A DNA stretch of 64,000 nt from Euhalothece natronophila Z-M001 (lineage in GTDB: Bacteria; Cyanobacteriota; Cyanobacteriia; Cyanobacteriales; Rubidibacteraceae). The notes under the pieces were generated by a model. It searched no databases, had not been told where the DNA came from, and worked only from the letters and a program-made list of their open reading frames with translations. The position numbers and the translations under genes were made by a program. The stretch spans positions 1,302,001 through 1,366,000 of the forward strand of contig NZ_CP042326.1 in assembly GCF_007904085.1 (NCBI RefSeq), written 5' to 3'. The stretch's first letter is position 1, and every line of letters starts with the position of its first letter. This document shows positions 35,646 to 45,360 of this stretch, in pieces.

Positions 35646-35997
35646 AACTTGTGCAAAGGATAAAAAAATTCGTTCAAGAATTTTTGAAAAATTTTTTATA
35701 ATGATCTAACTTTTTTCAGTATAAGTCAAAGCATTTTTAGCTTTAATTTTTTCTTTAATAGCTTCAGTTAGTTCGGCTATTTTTTTAGCCACAAAACTTT
35801 TCTGTTTTTGTTAATCCCGTGCCTGAATCCTTAGATTAGTTATTAGTCATAAGGTTAAAAACTGCTATATTTACATAATTTTACAAACAAAAGTGAGATT
35901 ACCTCCATATAATAAACTTAAACCAATCTTCCCCCATGAGTGAACTGTACTGCATCGTTTCAATTCCAATGTTTTTCTATTTTATGAAGTAAACAAA
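35646..35997. other. Intergenic region before the secreted repeat protein
   Basis: 352 AT-rich bases. It begins with a hairpin plus T tract ending cobJ and should hold a promoter for the gene at 35998. On the minus strand a short fragment encodes about 28 codons of a helical Lys-rich peptide, too short to call. Confidence 0.4.
35664..35697 (+). terminator. Terminator of cobJ
   Basis: AAAAATTC (35664-35671) pairs with GAATTTTT (35678-35685) around GTTCAA, followed closely by ATTTTTT. A/T-rich stem, so moderate confidence. Confidence 0.45.
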
Positions 35998-36522
35998 ATG
36001 AAAACAATTTTGCTGTCCGTCGTGACCATTCTGTCTGCAAGCGCTTTCATGAGTTCAGCCCAAGGAGTTCCTCTTTACCAACATCAGGACGCAGCAGAAC
36101 CGCAAAGAGATAAAGAGGCTAGTGATATTGTTGGTGAGAATGGGATGCCAAGTCCTCAACGGATGGAACCTGGGTCAGGGGTAGGTCCTTATCCTCACCT
36201 GAAACCTCGGCATGGCATCGATACGCCCACAGTGCCACAGTTAGATCGAGCTAACCCGCGACTTCGTCCTGGATATGGCACTACTACTCCAACTGAGCCA
36301 GATGGACATGGTACGGGGCCCACAGTGCCAGAGTTAGATCGAGCTAATCCACAAATTAACCCTGGAGATGGAGTAGCAACCCCAACCCGTACCATACTAG
36401 GTGATGCTTTTAATTGTGATCCTGCAATCGCAGGATGTGGTCCGATTGGCCCTGATGGGAATCCTGCGCCTTCAGGACCTAATCCTTGCCATGGACCTTA
36501 TTGTCCTCCAAGAATTCCTTAG
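35998..36522 (+). CDS. Secreted Pro/Gly-rich protein with tandem repeats
   Basis: 174 residues. Signal peptide MKTILLSVVTILSASAFMSS-AQG. The mature part contains two imperfect repeats, about 77-103 (PTVPQLDRANPRLRPGYGTT) and 108-132 (PTVPELDRANPQINPGDGVA). The C-terminus has four Cys (140, 147, 164, 169) in a Pro/Gly-rich stretch (FNCDPAIAGCGPIGPDGNP). The encoding DNA repeats start CCCACAGTGCCA. No family is recognised. It is monocistronic and convergent with psbA across a terminator. It may be a cell-surface or extracellular protein (inference). Confidence 0.72.
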   Translation: MKTILLSVVTILSASAFMSSAQGVPLYQHQDAAEPQRDKEASDIVGENGMPSPQRMEPGSGVGPYPHLKPRHGIDTPTVPQLDRANPRLRPGYGTTTPTEPDGHGTGPTVPELDRANPQINPGDGVATPTRTILGDAFNCDPAIAGCGPIGPDGNPAPSGPNPCHGPYCPPRIP

Positions 36523-36530
36523 TCAACCAT

Positions 36531-36557
36531 AAAAAACCCCCCTCCCGAAAGAGGGGG
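36531..36557 (-). terminator. Rho-independent terminator of psbA
   Basis: 7-bp G/C stem CCCCCTC (36538-36544) / GAGGGGG (36551-36557) with loop CCGAAA; the minus strand then has a TTTTTT run (36531-36536). It lies 26 bases past the psbA stop and also bounds the convergent gene at 35998. Confidence 0.92.
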
Positions 36558-36582
36558 TGAAATCGAACTAGCTAACTAGAAA

Positions 36583-37719
<1,137 letters not shown>

Positions 37720-37729
37720 CTACACCTTT

Positions 37730-37758
37730 AATTTAAACAATACATTGCGTTTTGTAAA
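37730..37758 (-). promoter_or_regulatory. psbA promoter (-35/-10)
   Basis: On the minus strand TTTACA (37753-37758) and TAAATT (37730-37735) are separated by 17 bases. The inferred leader of about 58 bases contains a small hairpin CACTA/TAGTG (37686-37700). Consistent with a sigma-70-type cyanobacterial psbA promoter. Confidence 0.65.
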
Positions 37759-37795
37759 GACTGTTCATAAAAAATTAATTCTTAGGGTATAGGGC

Positions 37796-38347
37796 TTAAT
37801 TACTATGGCTACGGGGTTGAATGTCAGGTTTGCTTTTTTGAGGAGGATTTGAAGAATTGACTTGTGAGGTTTCCCCTTTTTGAACTTGATAGGGGAGGGT
37901 CTCATTTTTTTCTAAGGCTTGTAAATTTTTGTCTAGGACAGATTGAGGTTGTTCACCAATCACTGACGCGATCGCGCTTCCCTCTCGATCTAAAAAGGCA
38001 AAGTGAGGAATACCATCAACTTTATACTGCACCATCTCTGGCAACCATTTATCGTTATCAACATTGAGCATGACAAAATTAATATTGTCGCGATATTTTT
38101 CTTTCAATTCCCCAATCTCTTCCGCCATAGCCTGACAGCTGGTACACCAATTGGCATAAAATTCTAGGAAAGTAGGTTTATTATTCCCAAGGGCTACCTC
38201 TAGAGGCGTTGAGGTTTCTGCTTGCTTTTCTAGAGATAAAGAAGGATTATCACTTTGTAAGCCGAAAAAAAGAGCAAAACTAATGGCAATTGCCCCGAAG
38301 GCGATTATAAGGTTACGAATGCGGGTGCTAAGGTCGGACTGAGTCAT
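37796..38347 (-). CDS. txlA: Membrane-anchored thioredoxin-like protein TxlA
   Basis: 183 residues: N-terminal anchor (about 11-30, NLIIAFGAIAISFALFFGLQ), a thioredoxin fold with WCTSC (Cys68, Cys71) and cis-Pro in DGIPHFAF, and a disordered C-terminal tail. It matches cyanobacterial TxlA/HCF164-like proteins, which carry reducing power across the thylakoid for cytochrome assembly. It lies just upstream of psbA on the same strand, 131 bases away, but psbA has its own promoter. Confidence 0.9.
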   Translation of the reverse strand: MTQSDLSTRIRNLIIAFGAIAISFALFFGLQSDNPSLSLEKQAETSTPLEVALGNNKPTFLEFYANWCTSCQAMAEEIGELKEKYRDNINFVMLNVDNDKWLPEMVQYKVDGIPHFAFLDREGSAIASVIGEQPQSVLDKNLQALEKNETLPYQVQKGETSQVNSSNPPQKSKPDIQPRSHSN

Positions 38348-38422
38348 TGTTACTTTCCTTTACATTAATTCATTTTTTCCTCCATTGTTACAGTAACAAG
38401 TAAAAGACTTTCCTTAATTGCC

Positions 38423-38827
38423 ATGAAAAAACGAGTTACTCTCACCTTTCCTAAAAACCGTGTTCCGATGCCAGTTACTTACCGTTTGGCAAAAGATTTT
38501 AATGTTGCCGGTAATATTATTCGCGCTCAAGTTGCACCCAACCGCACGAGTAAATTAGTGGTGGAGTTATTGGGGGATATTGATGAAATTGAAGCTGCCA
38601 TTGAGTGGATGAAGCTACAAGATATTAGCGTCTCTCTAGCCAGTCGAGAAATTATCATTGATGAAGAGAGTTGTGTTGATTGTGGCTTATGCACAGGAGT
38701 GTGTCCAACAGAAGCGTTGACCCTTGATCCTGAGAGTTTTAAGCTCAATTTTACCCGATCGCGCTGTGTCGTCTGTGAACAATGCATTCCCACTTGCCCT
38801 GTGCAAGCCATTTCTACTAATTTCTAG
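38423..38827 (+). CDS. NIL-domain 2[4Fe-4S] ferredoxin-like protein
   Basis: 134 residues. The first ~75 form a NIL domain (KKRVTLTFPKNRVPMPVTY; GDIDEIEAAIEWMKLQ). The C-terminal part has two Cx2Cx2CxxxCP motifs (CVDCGLCTGVCP; CVVCEQCIPTCP) binding two 4Fe-4S clusters. NIL domains often bind methionine/sulfur ligands in transporters, and these fusions are common in cyanobacteria with undefined partners. Overlaps the 3' end of the SpoIID-like gene by 11 bases. Confidence 0.92.
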   Translation: MKKRVTLTFPKNRVPMPVTYRLAKDFNVAGNIIRAQVAPNRTSKLVVELLGDIDEIEAAIEWMKLQDISVSLASREIIIDEESCVDCGLCTGVCPTEALTLDPESFKLNFTRSRCVVCEQCIPTCPVQAISTNF

Positions 38828-39956
38828 CGAGGTCAGTTTCTAACCTTGCTAATTTTACTTGTCGATAGTAATGCCCTAAAATTTGGCGATAGTTCGCTCC
38901 TTCTTGGGCAAGGTAATGAGCACCCCATTGGCTTAATCCAATCCCGTGACCAAAGCCGCGTCCTGTAATCACAAACCTGTCACTCTTCTTTTGAACTTGA
39001 AAGAGAGTGCTACGTAGATTCAGAGCGTGACGAAACTGATCCCCACTCAAGGTTCTAGTATCGCGATCGCCGACTACTTTTAAGCGTCTTATCCGTCCTT
39101 GAGGGCTAGCTTGTTGCGGAATGATTTCTTGTACTGTTCCAACTCTTAAACGACGACCCATTGCCGTAGGAGAAAAGGCTTGTTGCCATTGATAAACCGG
39201 TGCTGTCTGATCATAATCAGCAACTCCCCGTAAATAAGGTAAGGGGCTACTCCATACATCCTCAACATTTTCAGTATGTCCCCCTGAAGAGGAATGAAAC
39301 ACCGCTAAAATGACATTTCCATTATGTTGTAAGACTTCTCCTTCAGTGCTATTAACGGCTTGATGAGTGCGTTCAGTTTCACTATTCACACCTTTATACA
39401 CTTGAGAAGCTGTAGTGCTTTGTACATCATAGAGCCCATTCCCAGTATTTTCTTGCTGATGCAAAGCATAGGATCGGGCGGCTACTGCTTGGGCTTTTAA
39501 CGCTTCTAGGGGCCAACTCGGGGGCATTTCTGCGCCTACAACACTGTAAAGATAATCCTCTAAATTCACCTTATTAATGACTGTCAAATTGGAGTCACGA
39601 TTCACTAATCGGACTTTTCCGCGATACCAACGATTCCCAATCCATACATAGCCATCATCTCGGGGGGTAATCGAAAGTTGATTGGCTTGCCAGTCCCCTA
39701 ACTTAACTCCTTGGCCACTTCCCACAGCCCGAAACGCACTCATGCCCTCAATTTCCCCTAAAGCATTTCCTTGAGCATCTTTCACTACGGCAGTGGTAGA
39801 ACTGCCAACGGGCACTTGTTTAGCATTTTCCTGTAAGAGAACCCTTAATGCTGTTGTGGCTTGGGCTGAAGCTGACAGTAATAGCCATAAAAACACACTG
39901 GATAAAAGAGACTGTAAGAACACACGAAACTCCTTCTTCGGGGCGGACAATATCAT
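38817..39956 (-). CDS. SpoIID/LytB domain protein
   Basis: 379 residues with an N-terminal signal/anchor (FRVFLQSLLSSVFLWLLLSA). The SpoIID domain has LEDYLYSVVGAEMPPSWPLE, ALKAQAVAARSYAL and ASQVYKGV, ending GRGFGHGIGLSQWGAHYLA. SpoIID enzymes are lytic transglycosylases acting on peptidoglycan. In non-sporulating cyanobacteria such proteins probably remodel the wall; this is inference. Confidence 0.9.
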   Translation of the reverse strand: MILSAPKKEFRVFLQSLLSSVFLWLLLSASAQATTALRVLLQENAKQVPVGSSTTAVVKDAQGNALGEIEGMSAFRAVGSGQGVKLGDWQANQLSITPRDDGYVWIGNRWYRGKVRLVNRDSNLTVINKVNLEDYLYSVVGAEMPPSWPLEALKAQAVAARSYALHQQENTGNGLYDVQSTTASQVYKGVNSETERTHQAVNSTEGEVLQHNGNVILAVFHSSSGGHTENVEDVWSSPLPYLRGVADYDQTAPVYQWQQAFSPTAMGRRLRVGTVQEIIPQQASPQGRIRRLKVVGDRDTRTLSGDQFRHALNLRSTLFQVQKKSDRFVITGRGFGHGIGLSQWGAHYLAQEGANYRQILGHYYRQVKLARLETDLARN

Positions 39957-40097
39957 AACCGAACACTCCTCTGTAAATGGTTATCTGGGTTTAATCATGG
40001 ATCGATCATCGTTTTCATTAGTAACTTCTTGACTTTAATCCATAACTATGATTAACTCAAGCGTGATGTTTAACTTGATTTGGATAAGGACTTAACT

Positions 40098-40304
40098 ATG
40101 CCTGAAATTGTTTCCTTCTCTCCTGAGGATTTCACGTCATTCTCACAGTATAATAATACAGTTGTCATTGCTCAGGCAATTGAAGACCCAGATGTTTTAC
40201 AACAAATTGAGGACGGGTGGAACAACTTTATTGAGTCTGGGCAGGTATGGGCTTTAATTATTGGATTTTTCTTAGGTTATCTGCTTCGTACCTTTATTTC
40301 CTAA
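40098..40304 (+). CDS. Small single-span membrane protein
   Basis: 68 residues from ATG 40098 with AAGGA 7 bases upstream: an acidic N-terminal region (MPEIVSFSPEDFTSFSQYNN; EDPDVLQQIEDGWNNFIESG) and one C-terminal helix (QVWALIIGFFLGYLLRTFIS). I do not recognise a family. A tandem repeat follows the stop directly. Confidence 0.6.
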   Translation: MPEIVSFSPEDFTSFSQYNNTVVIAQAIEDPDVLQQIEDGWNNFIESGQVWALIIGFFLGYLLRTFIS

Positions 40305-40392
40305 AGTCATTAGTCATTGGTCATTAGTCATTGGTCATTAGTCATTGGTTTACAAACAACGAAGGACAAAAGACAGAGGACAAACAACTAAA
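40305..40392 (+). repeat. AGTCATTGGTCATT repeats plus GGACA core, copy B
   Basis: 40305-40349 holds repeated (A/G)GTCATT units, followed by GGTTTACAAACAACGAAGGA and further GGACA motifs. The inverted form of this combination occurs at 49711-49756 and a GGACAAA triplet at 27051, showing a dispersed intergenic family. Confidence 0.85.
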
Positions 40393-40437
40393 ATCAAATA
40401 TGCTAGATTATTAGCAAGTCTAGACTAAAAGAATTTA

Positions 40438-40614
40438 ATGAATCGCGGAAAAATTATTGCTATTATCACTGGGGCAATTTCAGTGCTTATTGCCGTTGCT
40501 TACTTAGTTTTAGTATTAATTTTGGATAGTCGTGGCGAGATGAAGCCTGCTCCGATTACTGAAACAACTCCCATCATAGAAATACACCAACCTATAACTA
40601 GCTATTTTTTCTGA
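40438..40614 (+). CDS. Small conserved membrane protein
   Basis: 58 residues: MNRGKIIAIITGAISVLIAV, AYLVLVLILDSRGEMKPAPI and a short tail. One hydrophobic helix (about 5-30) with a basic start and the RGEMKPAP motif after it. It resembles a short cyanobacterial membrane protein I have seen next to other membrane genes. Its stop is one base before the start of the AI-2E-type gene, so the two form an operon. Confidence 0.7.
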   Translation: MNRGKIIAIITGAISVLIAVAYLVLVLILDSRGEMKPAPITETTPIIEIHQPITSYFF

Positions 40615-40615
40615 A

Positions 40616-41647
40616 ATGAGTAATCTAGATCGTGATTCTTGGTGGGAATATTTAAGCACATCACGCCTAGTTTATTATTTACTATTGTTTGCATTTGGTT
40701 GGGCAATTACCCAGATTTTAGCCTATTTCCAAACTGTTATTATAATCTTTGTTTTTGCCACCATTTTAGCTTTCTTATTACATTATCCAGTGCGCTGGTT
40801 AGAACAATATACAACTCATACTTTTGCGACAGTTGTTATTTTTTTAGGTAGCTTATTTTTATTCACGATCTTAATTTTTACACTAGGCGCAACTGTGATC
40901 GCTGAGTTGCAAGTATTTTTGGAACAAGCACCTGAAGTGGCAGCGTCTTTAATAGAGGGATTAGAGCAAATCGAAGCATGGTTAGAGGAACTTACGATCC
41001 CTGTTGATTTTGGTGTTTTAGAAGAAGAATTACAAAGACAGCTAGGAAATGCCGTTGGGATTAGTACTACTTTAGTTACCAATATTTTAACTAGTTTTGT
41101 TGAATTAATTATTATCCTAGTGATTGCATTTTTTATGCTTTTAGATGGGGAAAAACTTTGGCAGTTTATTGTTCAATTATTTCCTGAGCGATGGCAAGCT
41201 GAAATTACTTCTTCTTTAAGAGATAATTTTCTAGGTTTTTTTCGAGGCAGATTAATTTTATCAATCTTTTTTGGGGTTTCTGCCTTTTTTGTTTATTGGG
41301 CTTTACAAACTCCCTATCCTTGGTTATTAGCCGCGATCGCGGGCGTATTTGATTTAATTCCAGGGATAGGTGCTACCTTAGGAGTAGGATTAACAGGGTT
41401 AATGGTATTGCCACAAGGACTTTTAATTAGTTTACAGGTGGTGGTTTATTGTGTTGTTTTACAGCAAATCGAAGAAAATGTTTTGATGCCACGCATTATG
41501 CAAGACTCTGTTAATCTCAATCCTGTAGTTATCTTTTTTTCTTTACTCGTAGGGGCAAGAATTGCAGGATTTTTAGGGATATTTTTAGCAATTCCTACAG
41601 CTGCGGTGATTGTTGGGTTATTTAGGTTAGATGCAATGAAAAGTTAG
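40616..41647 (+). CDS. AI-2E family transporter-like membrane protein
   Basis: 343 residues with seven to eight transmembrane segments. The family pattern includes a helical pair (WAITQILAYFQTVIIIFVFA), a soluble segment (about 90-150) and the end PYPWLLAAIAGVFDLIPGIG, QQIEENVLMPRIM and GFLGIFLAIPTAAVI. Members range from quorum-signal exporters to sodium/proton antiporters; the substrate cannot be chosen. It overlaps the convergent gene at 41644 by 4 bases. Confidence 0.9.
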   Translation: MSNLDRDSWWEYLSTSRLVYYLLLFAFGWAITQILAYFQTVIIIFVFATILAFLLHYPVRWLEQYTTHTFATVVIFLGSLFLFTILIFTLGATVIAELQVFLEQAPEVAASLIEGLEQIEAWLEELTIPVDFGVLEEELQRQLGNAVGISTTLVTNILTSFVELIIILVIAFFMLLDGEKLWQFIVQLFPERWQAEITSSLRDNFLGFFRGRLILSIFFGVSAFFVYWALQTPYPWLLAAIAGVFDLIPGIGATLGVGLTGLMVLPQGLLISLQVVVYCVVLQQIEENVLMPRIMQDSVNLNPVVIFFSLLVGARIAGFLGIFLAIPTAAVIVGLFRLDAMKS

Positions 41648-42024
41648 AGGGATGTTAAAAAATCAGGGGTATTAATAATATCAAAATAGAGTAATACCAC
41701 AATTACAACCGTATAAAGAGTGGAACCCGTTAGCCCTAAAATCATATCGCGTTTCCAATTGGACTGGCGTTCCTCAAAGAATAAGTCAAATGTTCCCCAT
41801 TGCATCATTAAAATGCCAATAATGTTGGAAAGCCAATAACCAATGACGGTTAAGATCATAAAGGCATCGGTAAACATCCAATTAAATAGATAAGCAAAGG
41901 CATAAGCAATGGGAAGATTAAAGAATAAATCATTCCACCAAGACAGGGGAGATAAGAGATAACCTAATCCTACTAAAAATGTTCCTTTTGATTTTTTAAT
42001 TATTGAGCGACTTTGGGACGACAT
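41644..42024 (-). CDS. Conserved membrane protein of unknown function
   Basis: 126 residues with about three to four transmembrane segments (GTFLVGLGYLLSPLSWWNDL; LPIAYAFAYLFNWMFTDAF; MILGLTGSTLYTVVIVVLL). No family recognised. Its start lies 25 bases inside the end of cobA on the same strand, so it probably follows cobA in one transcript. Confidence 0.75.
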   Translation of the reverse strand: MSSQSRSIIKKSKGTFLVGLGYLLSPLSWWNDLFFNLPIAYAFAYLFNWMFTDAFMILTVIGYWLSNIIGILMMQWGTFDLFFEERQSNWKRDMILGLTGSTLYTVVIVVLLYFDIINTPDFLTSL

Positions 42025-42779
42025 TGATGCAATACAGAATGTAAATCAACAACATGACCAATAATAGCAACTGCAGGGGCACTAAAGTCTGCTTCTTTCA
42101 TTTTCTCGATTATTGTCTCAAGAGAGCCTGTTATTTCTTCTTGTTCGGGACAAGTTCCCCATCTTACTAAGGCGATGGGCGTTTGAGGGGTTAATCCTGC
42201 TTTTAAGAGTTCCCCAATAATGTTTTCTAGGTTGTGAATGCCCATATAAATGACGATGGTTTCTGATCCTTGCGCGATCGCGCTCCAGTTAATTTTCGGG
42301 CGATATTTCCCTGCGGCTTCATGTCCCGTGACAAAAGTGACTGAGGAACTAATATTACGGTGAGTCAGAGGGATTCCTGCATAAGCTGGGGCAGCCACTC
42401 CTGCAGTAATGCCAGGGATAACTTCTACAGCAACCCCTGCTTCAACTAAATCTCCCATTTCTTCGCCACCGCGCCCAAATACAAAAGGATCGCCTCCTTT
42501 TAAGCGGACAACTACCGCATGATCTTGGGCTTTTTCGATCATTAACTGGGTGGTTTCTCCTTGCAGTTTAGAATGTCGTCCGCGCCGTTTGCCAGCGTTA
42601 ATTTTCTCCGCTTGGGGATTAATCATGGCTAAAATCCCAGGGCTAACTAAGGCATCATAAATGACCACATCAGCGTGTTCCAGTAAGGTTTTTCCTTTCA
42701 GGGTAAATAACCCAGGATCCCCTGGCCCTGCGCCAATTAAATAAACTTTACCAAGCAGTGTTTGATCAGTCATAGACAA
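42000..42779 (-). CDS. cobA: Uroporphyrinogen-III C-methyltransferase
   Basis: 259-residue SAM-dependent enzyme forming precorrin-2, the precursor of siroheme and cobalamin. Motifs: VYLIGAGPGDPGLFTLKG, KRRGRHSKLQGETTQLMIEK, VVRLKGGDPFVFGRGGEEM, VIPGITAGVAAPAYAGIPLT and ETIVIYMGIHNLENI. The standalone form lacks a CysG dehydrogenase/chelatase part. Its start overlaps the end of the CbiX-type chelatase by 10 bases. Siroheme made here would serve nitrite and sulfite reductases. Confidence 0.95.
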   Translation of the reverse strand: MSMTDQTLLGKVYLIGAGPGDPGLFTLKGKTLLEHADVVIYDALVSPGILAMINPQAEKINAGKRRGRHSKLQGETTQLMIEKAQDHAVVVRLKGGDPFVFGRGGEEMGDLVEAGVAVEVIPGITAGVAAPAYAGIPLTHRNISSSVTFVTGHEAAGKYRPKINWSAIAQGSETIVIYMGIHNLENIIGELLKAGLTPQTPIALVRWGTCPEQEEITGSLETIIEKMKEADFSAPAVAIIGHVVDLHSVLHQCRPKVAQ

Positions 42780-43558
42780 ATATATTCCTGAAGAATTAAA
42801 TCAGCAAGGGAGAGGCGATCGCTGAGGGGATTTCCGAACTCGAACCTAACTTGGGGAAACTGAGTTTGTAAGGTGTGAACCTGTTGCGCGATCGCGTCAG
42901 TAATTCCCCCTGGAAAGAGAAAATACGGAATAATCTCAATTTCCTGCTTCCCTTCAGCGATTAAGGCTTCTACTTGTTCGCTTAAGGTGGGAGATACTGA
43001 CCAATAGGCAACATTTGCCTTTAACTGTTTCCCTAGAGTCGCGATCGGTAAATTCCCTCCTTTACGCCGACTTCCATGTGAGATTATTATTTTAGCGGAT
43101 GAGGGAGAATTAAATGGAAGCGAGGGGGAGGCAGTGCTTGCAATTTTTTGTGCCATGAGGGGGGATGATCCCAAATAAGACTTAAGATCAATCGTGAAGC
43201 GGTGTCCCACCTGTTCTTGTGCCTGTAAAATTGCGTTAGGGATATCTTCTTGAACATGAACCCCTGGTAGGAGAAAAAGGGGAATAACTTGTAAGTGAGT
43301 TTTCCCTTGCTGTTGCATTTTCGGGACAATTTCTTGCGCGATCGTTTCCTCAAGGCTAAGAGGAGCTAATTCCAACGCCGCAGCTGCCACAAAGGGTTCT
43401 GGAGGTCTTGTCATTACCGTTGCCCTCGATGAGGCAGAAACCGCCAATTCCATCGCCATTTGATGACGTACCCCTTGTACTAACTTAGAAACCTCTTTAG
43501 CGGGGCGAGGATCGCGACTGCCATGATATACCAGTAAATAAGCAGTTTTGTCTAACAA
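42770..43558 (-). CDS. cbiX: Sirohydrochlorin chelatase (CbiX/SirB, long form)
   Basis: 262 residues with two related halves (LLVYHGSRDPRPAKEVSKLV; and IIISHGSRRKGGNLPIATLG), each with an HGSR metal-binding loop, plus VIPLFLLPGVHVQEDIPNA and IIPYFLFPGGITDAI. It inserts Fe (siroheme) or Co (cobalamin) into sirohydrochlorin. Start is TTG 43558 with no Shine-Dalgarno, so the start is uncertain. It is the first gene of cbiX-cobA-(41644 gene). Confidence 0.9.
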   Translation of the reverse strand: MLDKTAYLLVYHGSRDPRPAKEVSKLVQGVRHQMAMELAVSASSRATVMTRPPEPFVAAAALELAPLSLEETIAQEIVPKMQQQGKTHLQVIPLFLLPGVHVQEDIPNAILQAQEQVGHRFTIDLKSYLGSSPLMAQKIASTASPSLPFNSPSSAKIIISHGSRRKGGNLPIATLGKQLKANVAYWSVSPTLSEQVEALIAEGKQEIEIIPYFLFPGGITDAIAQQVHTLQTQFPQVRFEFGNPLSDRLSLADLILQEYICL

Positions 43559-43640
43559 CAGCTATAAATTGCAACTAAACTTAACGTCTAGCCTCATCAT
43601 AACCTGAGACGACAAAATAAGCTGTAACATTTGTACCACA

Positions 43641-44285
43641 TTAAGGCGCTAACCGTTCTCGCAACCAATTGCCATCAGACTGCTGATTGTAGCGAATTCG
43701 ATCATGTAGCCGATTCGGACGACCCTGCCAAAATTCAATTTCTGTAGGAATGAGACGATAACCTCCCCAATGAGGGGGCTTGGGAATAGCTTTATTGTGA
43801 TACTTCTGTTCTAATTCCCAACTTTTTTCTTCTAACACGCGACGAGATTCAATTACCCGACTTTGAGGAGAAGCCCACGCCCCTAATTGAGAACCAAAAG
43901 GACGACTGGCAAAGTATTCTTCTGATTCCGCTTCCGATACCTTTTCAACAGATCCTTCAATGCGAACTTGACGTTCTAGTTCCGCCCACCAAAACACTAA
44001 CGCCGCGCTAGGATTCTCAGCTAATTGCTCTCCTTTGCGACTTTTATAATTGGTATAAAACACAAAGCCTGTCTCATCCACCCCTTTGAGTAACACAATA
44101 CGCGCTGACGGTTTTCCCTCAGAATCAGCCGTAGCCAACGTCATAGCATTGGGTTCAGGTAAGTCAGCATCAAGGGCTTGATCAAACCAAGTTTGAAACT
44201 GAATTAAAGGATTGGGATCAGTTTCACTTTTACTTAAGCCAGCGCGACTATAATTTCGACGTAAGTTAGCAACATGAGAAGTCAT
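43641..44285 (-). CDS. pdxH: Pyridoxamine 5'-phosphate oxidase
   Basis: 214-residue FMN enzyme of vitamin B6 salvage. Pattern: [80 protein letters not shown] and the C-terminal [20 protein letters not shown]. Full length and typical. It lies downstream of the Nudix gene on the same strand (30-base gap). Confidence 0.96.
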   Translation of the reverse strand: MTSHVANLRRNYSRAGLSKSETDPNPLIQFQTWFDQALDADLPEPNAMTLATADSEGKPSARIVLLKGVDETGFVFYTNYKSRKGEQLAENPSAALVFWWAELERQVRIEGSVEKVSEAESEEYFASRPFGSQLGAWASPQSRVIESRRVLEEKSWELEQKYHNKAIPKPPHWGGYRLIPTEIEFWQGRPNRLHDRIRYNQQSDGNWLRERLAP

Positions 44286-44315
44286 AGATTAATTCGTGCT
44301 TAAATTCATTCCCCA

Positions 44316-44747
44316 TTACATATATTCTAGAATAGGCTCAGGCACAACTCTGACTTGTCTGGAGCGACATTTTTCTAAATCAACCCAACGTGCTATTTTT
44401 TTGCGTTCTCCCTCATTAAAAGTAATTTCTTCTAATTGATAAAAGTTTGGATTAGCAAAATCACATTGATAAACTTGGATCACTTCATGGCCAGGTTGAC
44501 CATTAAAAGAAAAAATGCTTTCTAAACAAGTGACATATTGAATATTAACTAACTCAGCATTTAACTCTTCTTGAAATTCTCGTTTGAGAGCTTTTAAGCT
44601 ACTTTCACCAAAGTCAACGCCTCCTCCTAAAGCGCGATAAAAATATTCTTGTTTGATTTTGTCGTAACCTTCTGAGAGAAAAACCCGATTATTGTGATCT
44701 TTAATTAAACCGAGTACCAAAAAACGAATTTCATTAGGATCGTGCAT
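44316..44747 (-). CDS. Nudix hydrolase
   Basis: 143 residues with the Nudix box GGGVDFGESSLKALKREFQE followed by EL (G-x5-E-x7-REFQEEL). It hydrolyses nucleoside diphosphates linked to other moieties. The substrate cannot be told from sequence. Likely co-transcribed with pdxH. Confidence 0.92.
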   Translation of the reverse strand: MHDPNEIRFLVLGLIKDHNNRVFLSEGYDKIKQEYFYRALGGGVDFGESSLKALKREFQEELNAELVNIQYVTCLESIFSFNGQPGHEVIQVYQCDFANPNFYQLEEITFNEGERKKIARWVDLEKCRSRQVRVVPEPILEYM

Positions 44748-44854
44748 AATGATTAAAATAGTGCCTTTAATCGCCCAAAACTATACTTAAAGCGGAATAC
44801 AGTTTAAATTGACAAATAATTTCCTTATGGTAAAGCAAGAAAACCCTGAAATCA

Positions 44855-45346
44855 ATGGCTTCTATGGAACCCATGGGTCTTAATGACCTCGCTACAGTGA
44901 CGGCGATTTTTAACGAAGCAATTAAAGCTGGGGAAACCACCCAAGCCCTTGAACCAAAAACGATTCAGCAATGTCAGAGTTGGCTACTGAATAACAAGCC
45001 TGAGTATGAGGCTTATGTGTATAGGGAAAAAGCTGAAATCAAGGGTTGGATGGCGCTTACCCCTTTCCATGAGCGTGAAGCCTATTCTCCAACAGTAGAA
45101 TTATCAGTTTATGTCACGCTATCTGCTCGCAGTCAGGGAATTGGTAATCAACTCGCAAAACTAGGGTTAACGAGAGCTAGAACACTGGGATTTCATTCTG
45201 CGATGTTATTACTGTTTCCTCAACCAGTTTATCGTTTAAATTGGGCTAAACGGTTAGGCTTTGTAGAGCGAGGTCGCTTAGAGGGAGTAGTGCCAATAGA
45301 ACAGGGGTGGCGAGATGTCATGTTATTTCAACTTTACTGTATTTAA
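44855..45346 (+). CDS. GNAT N-acetyltransferase, copy 1
   Basis: 163 residues of the GNAT fold similar to the phosphinothricin acetyltransferase-like group: ATVTAIFNEAIKAGETTQAL, an acetyl-CoA pyrophosphate loop in LSARSQGIGNQLAKLGLTRA, and WAKRLGFVERGRLEGVV. The first of two adjacent paralogs (next starts 14 bases after its stop). Confidence 0.9.
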   Translation: MASMEPMGLNDLATVTAIFNEAIKAGETTQALEPKTIQQCQSWLLNNKPEYEAYVYREKAEIKGWMALTPFHEREAYSPTVELSVYVTLSARSQGIGNQLAKLGLTRARTLGFHSAMLLLFPQPVYRLNWAKRLGFVERGRLEGVVPIEQGWRDVMLFQLYCI

Positions 45347-45360
45347 AGAGTGAGGAGCTT

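Noticed and set aside
35714-35800. 28-codon Lys-rich minus-strand fragment after cobJ
   Set aside because: Very short, GTG start, no ribosome-binding site; may be a remnant but cannot be supported.
43624-43636. NtcA-like GTA...TAC upstream of cbiX-cobA
   Set aside because: The spacing is 7 bases, not 8, and it lies about 65 bases from the gene start without a fitting -10 element.
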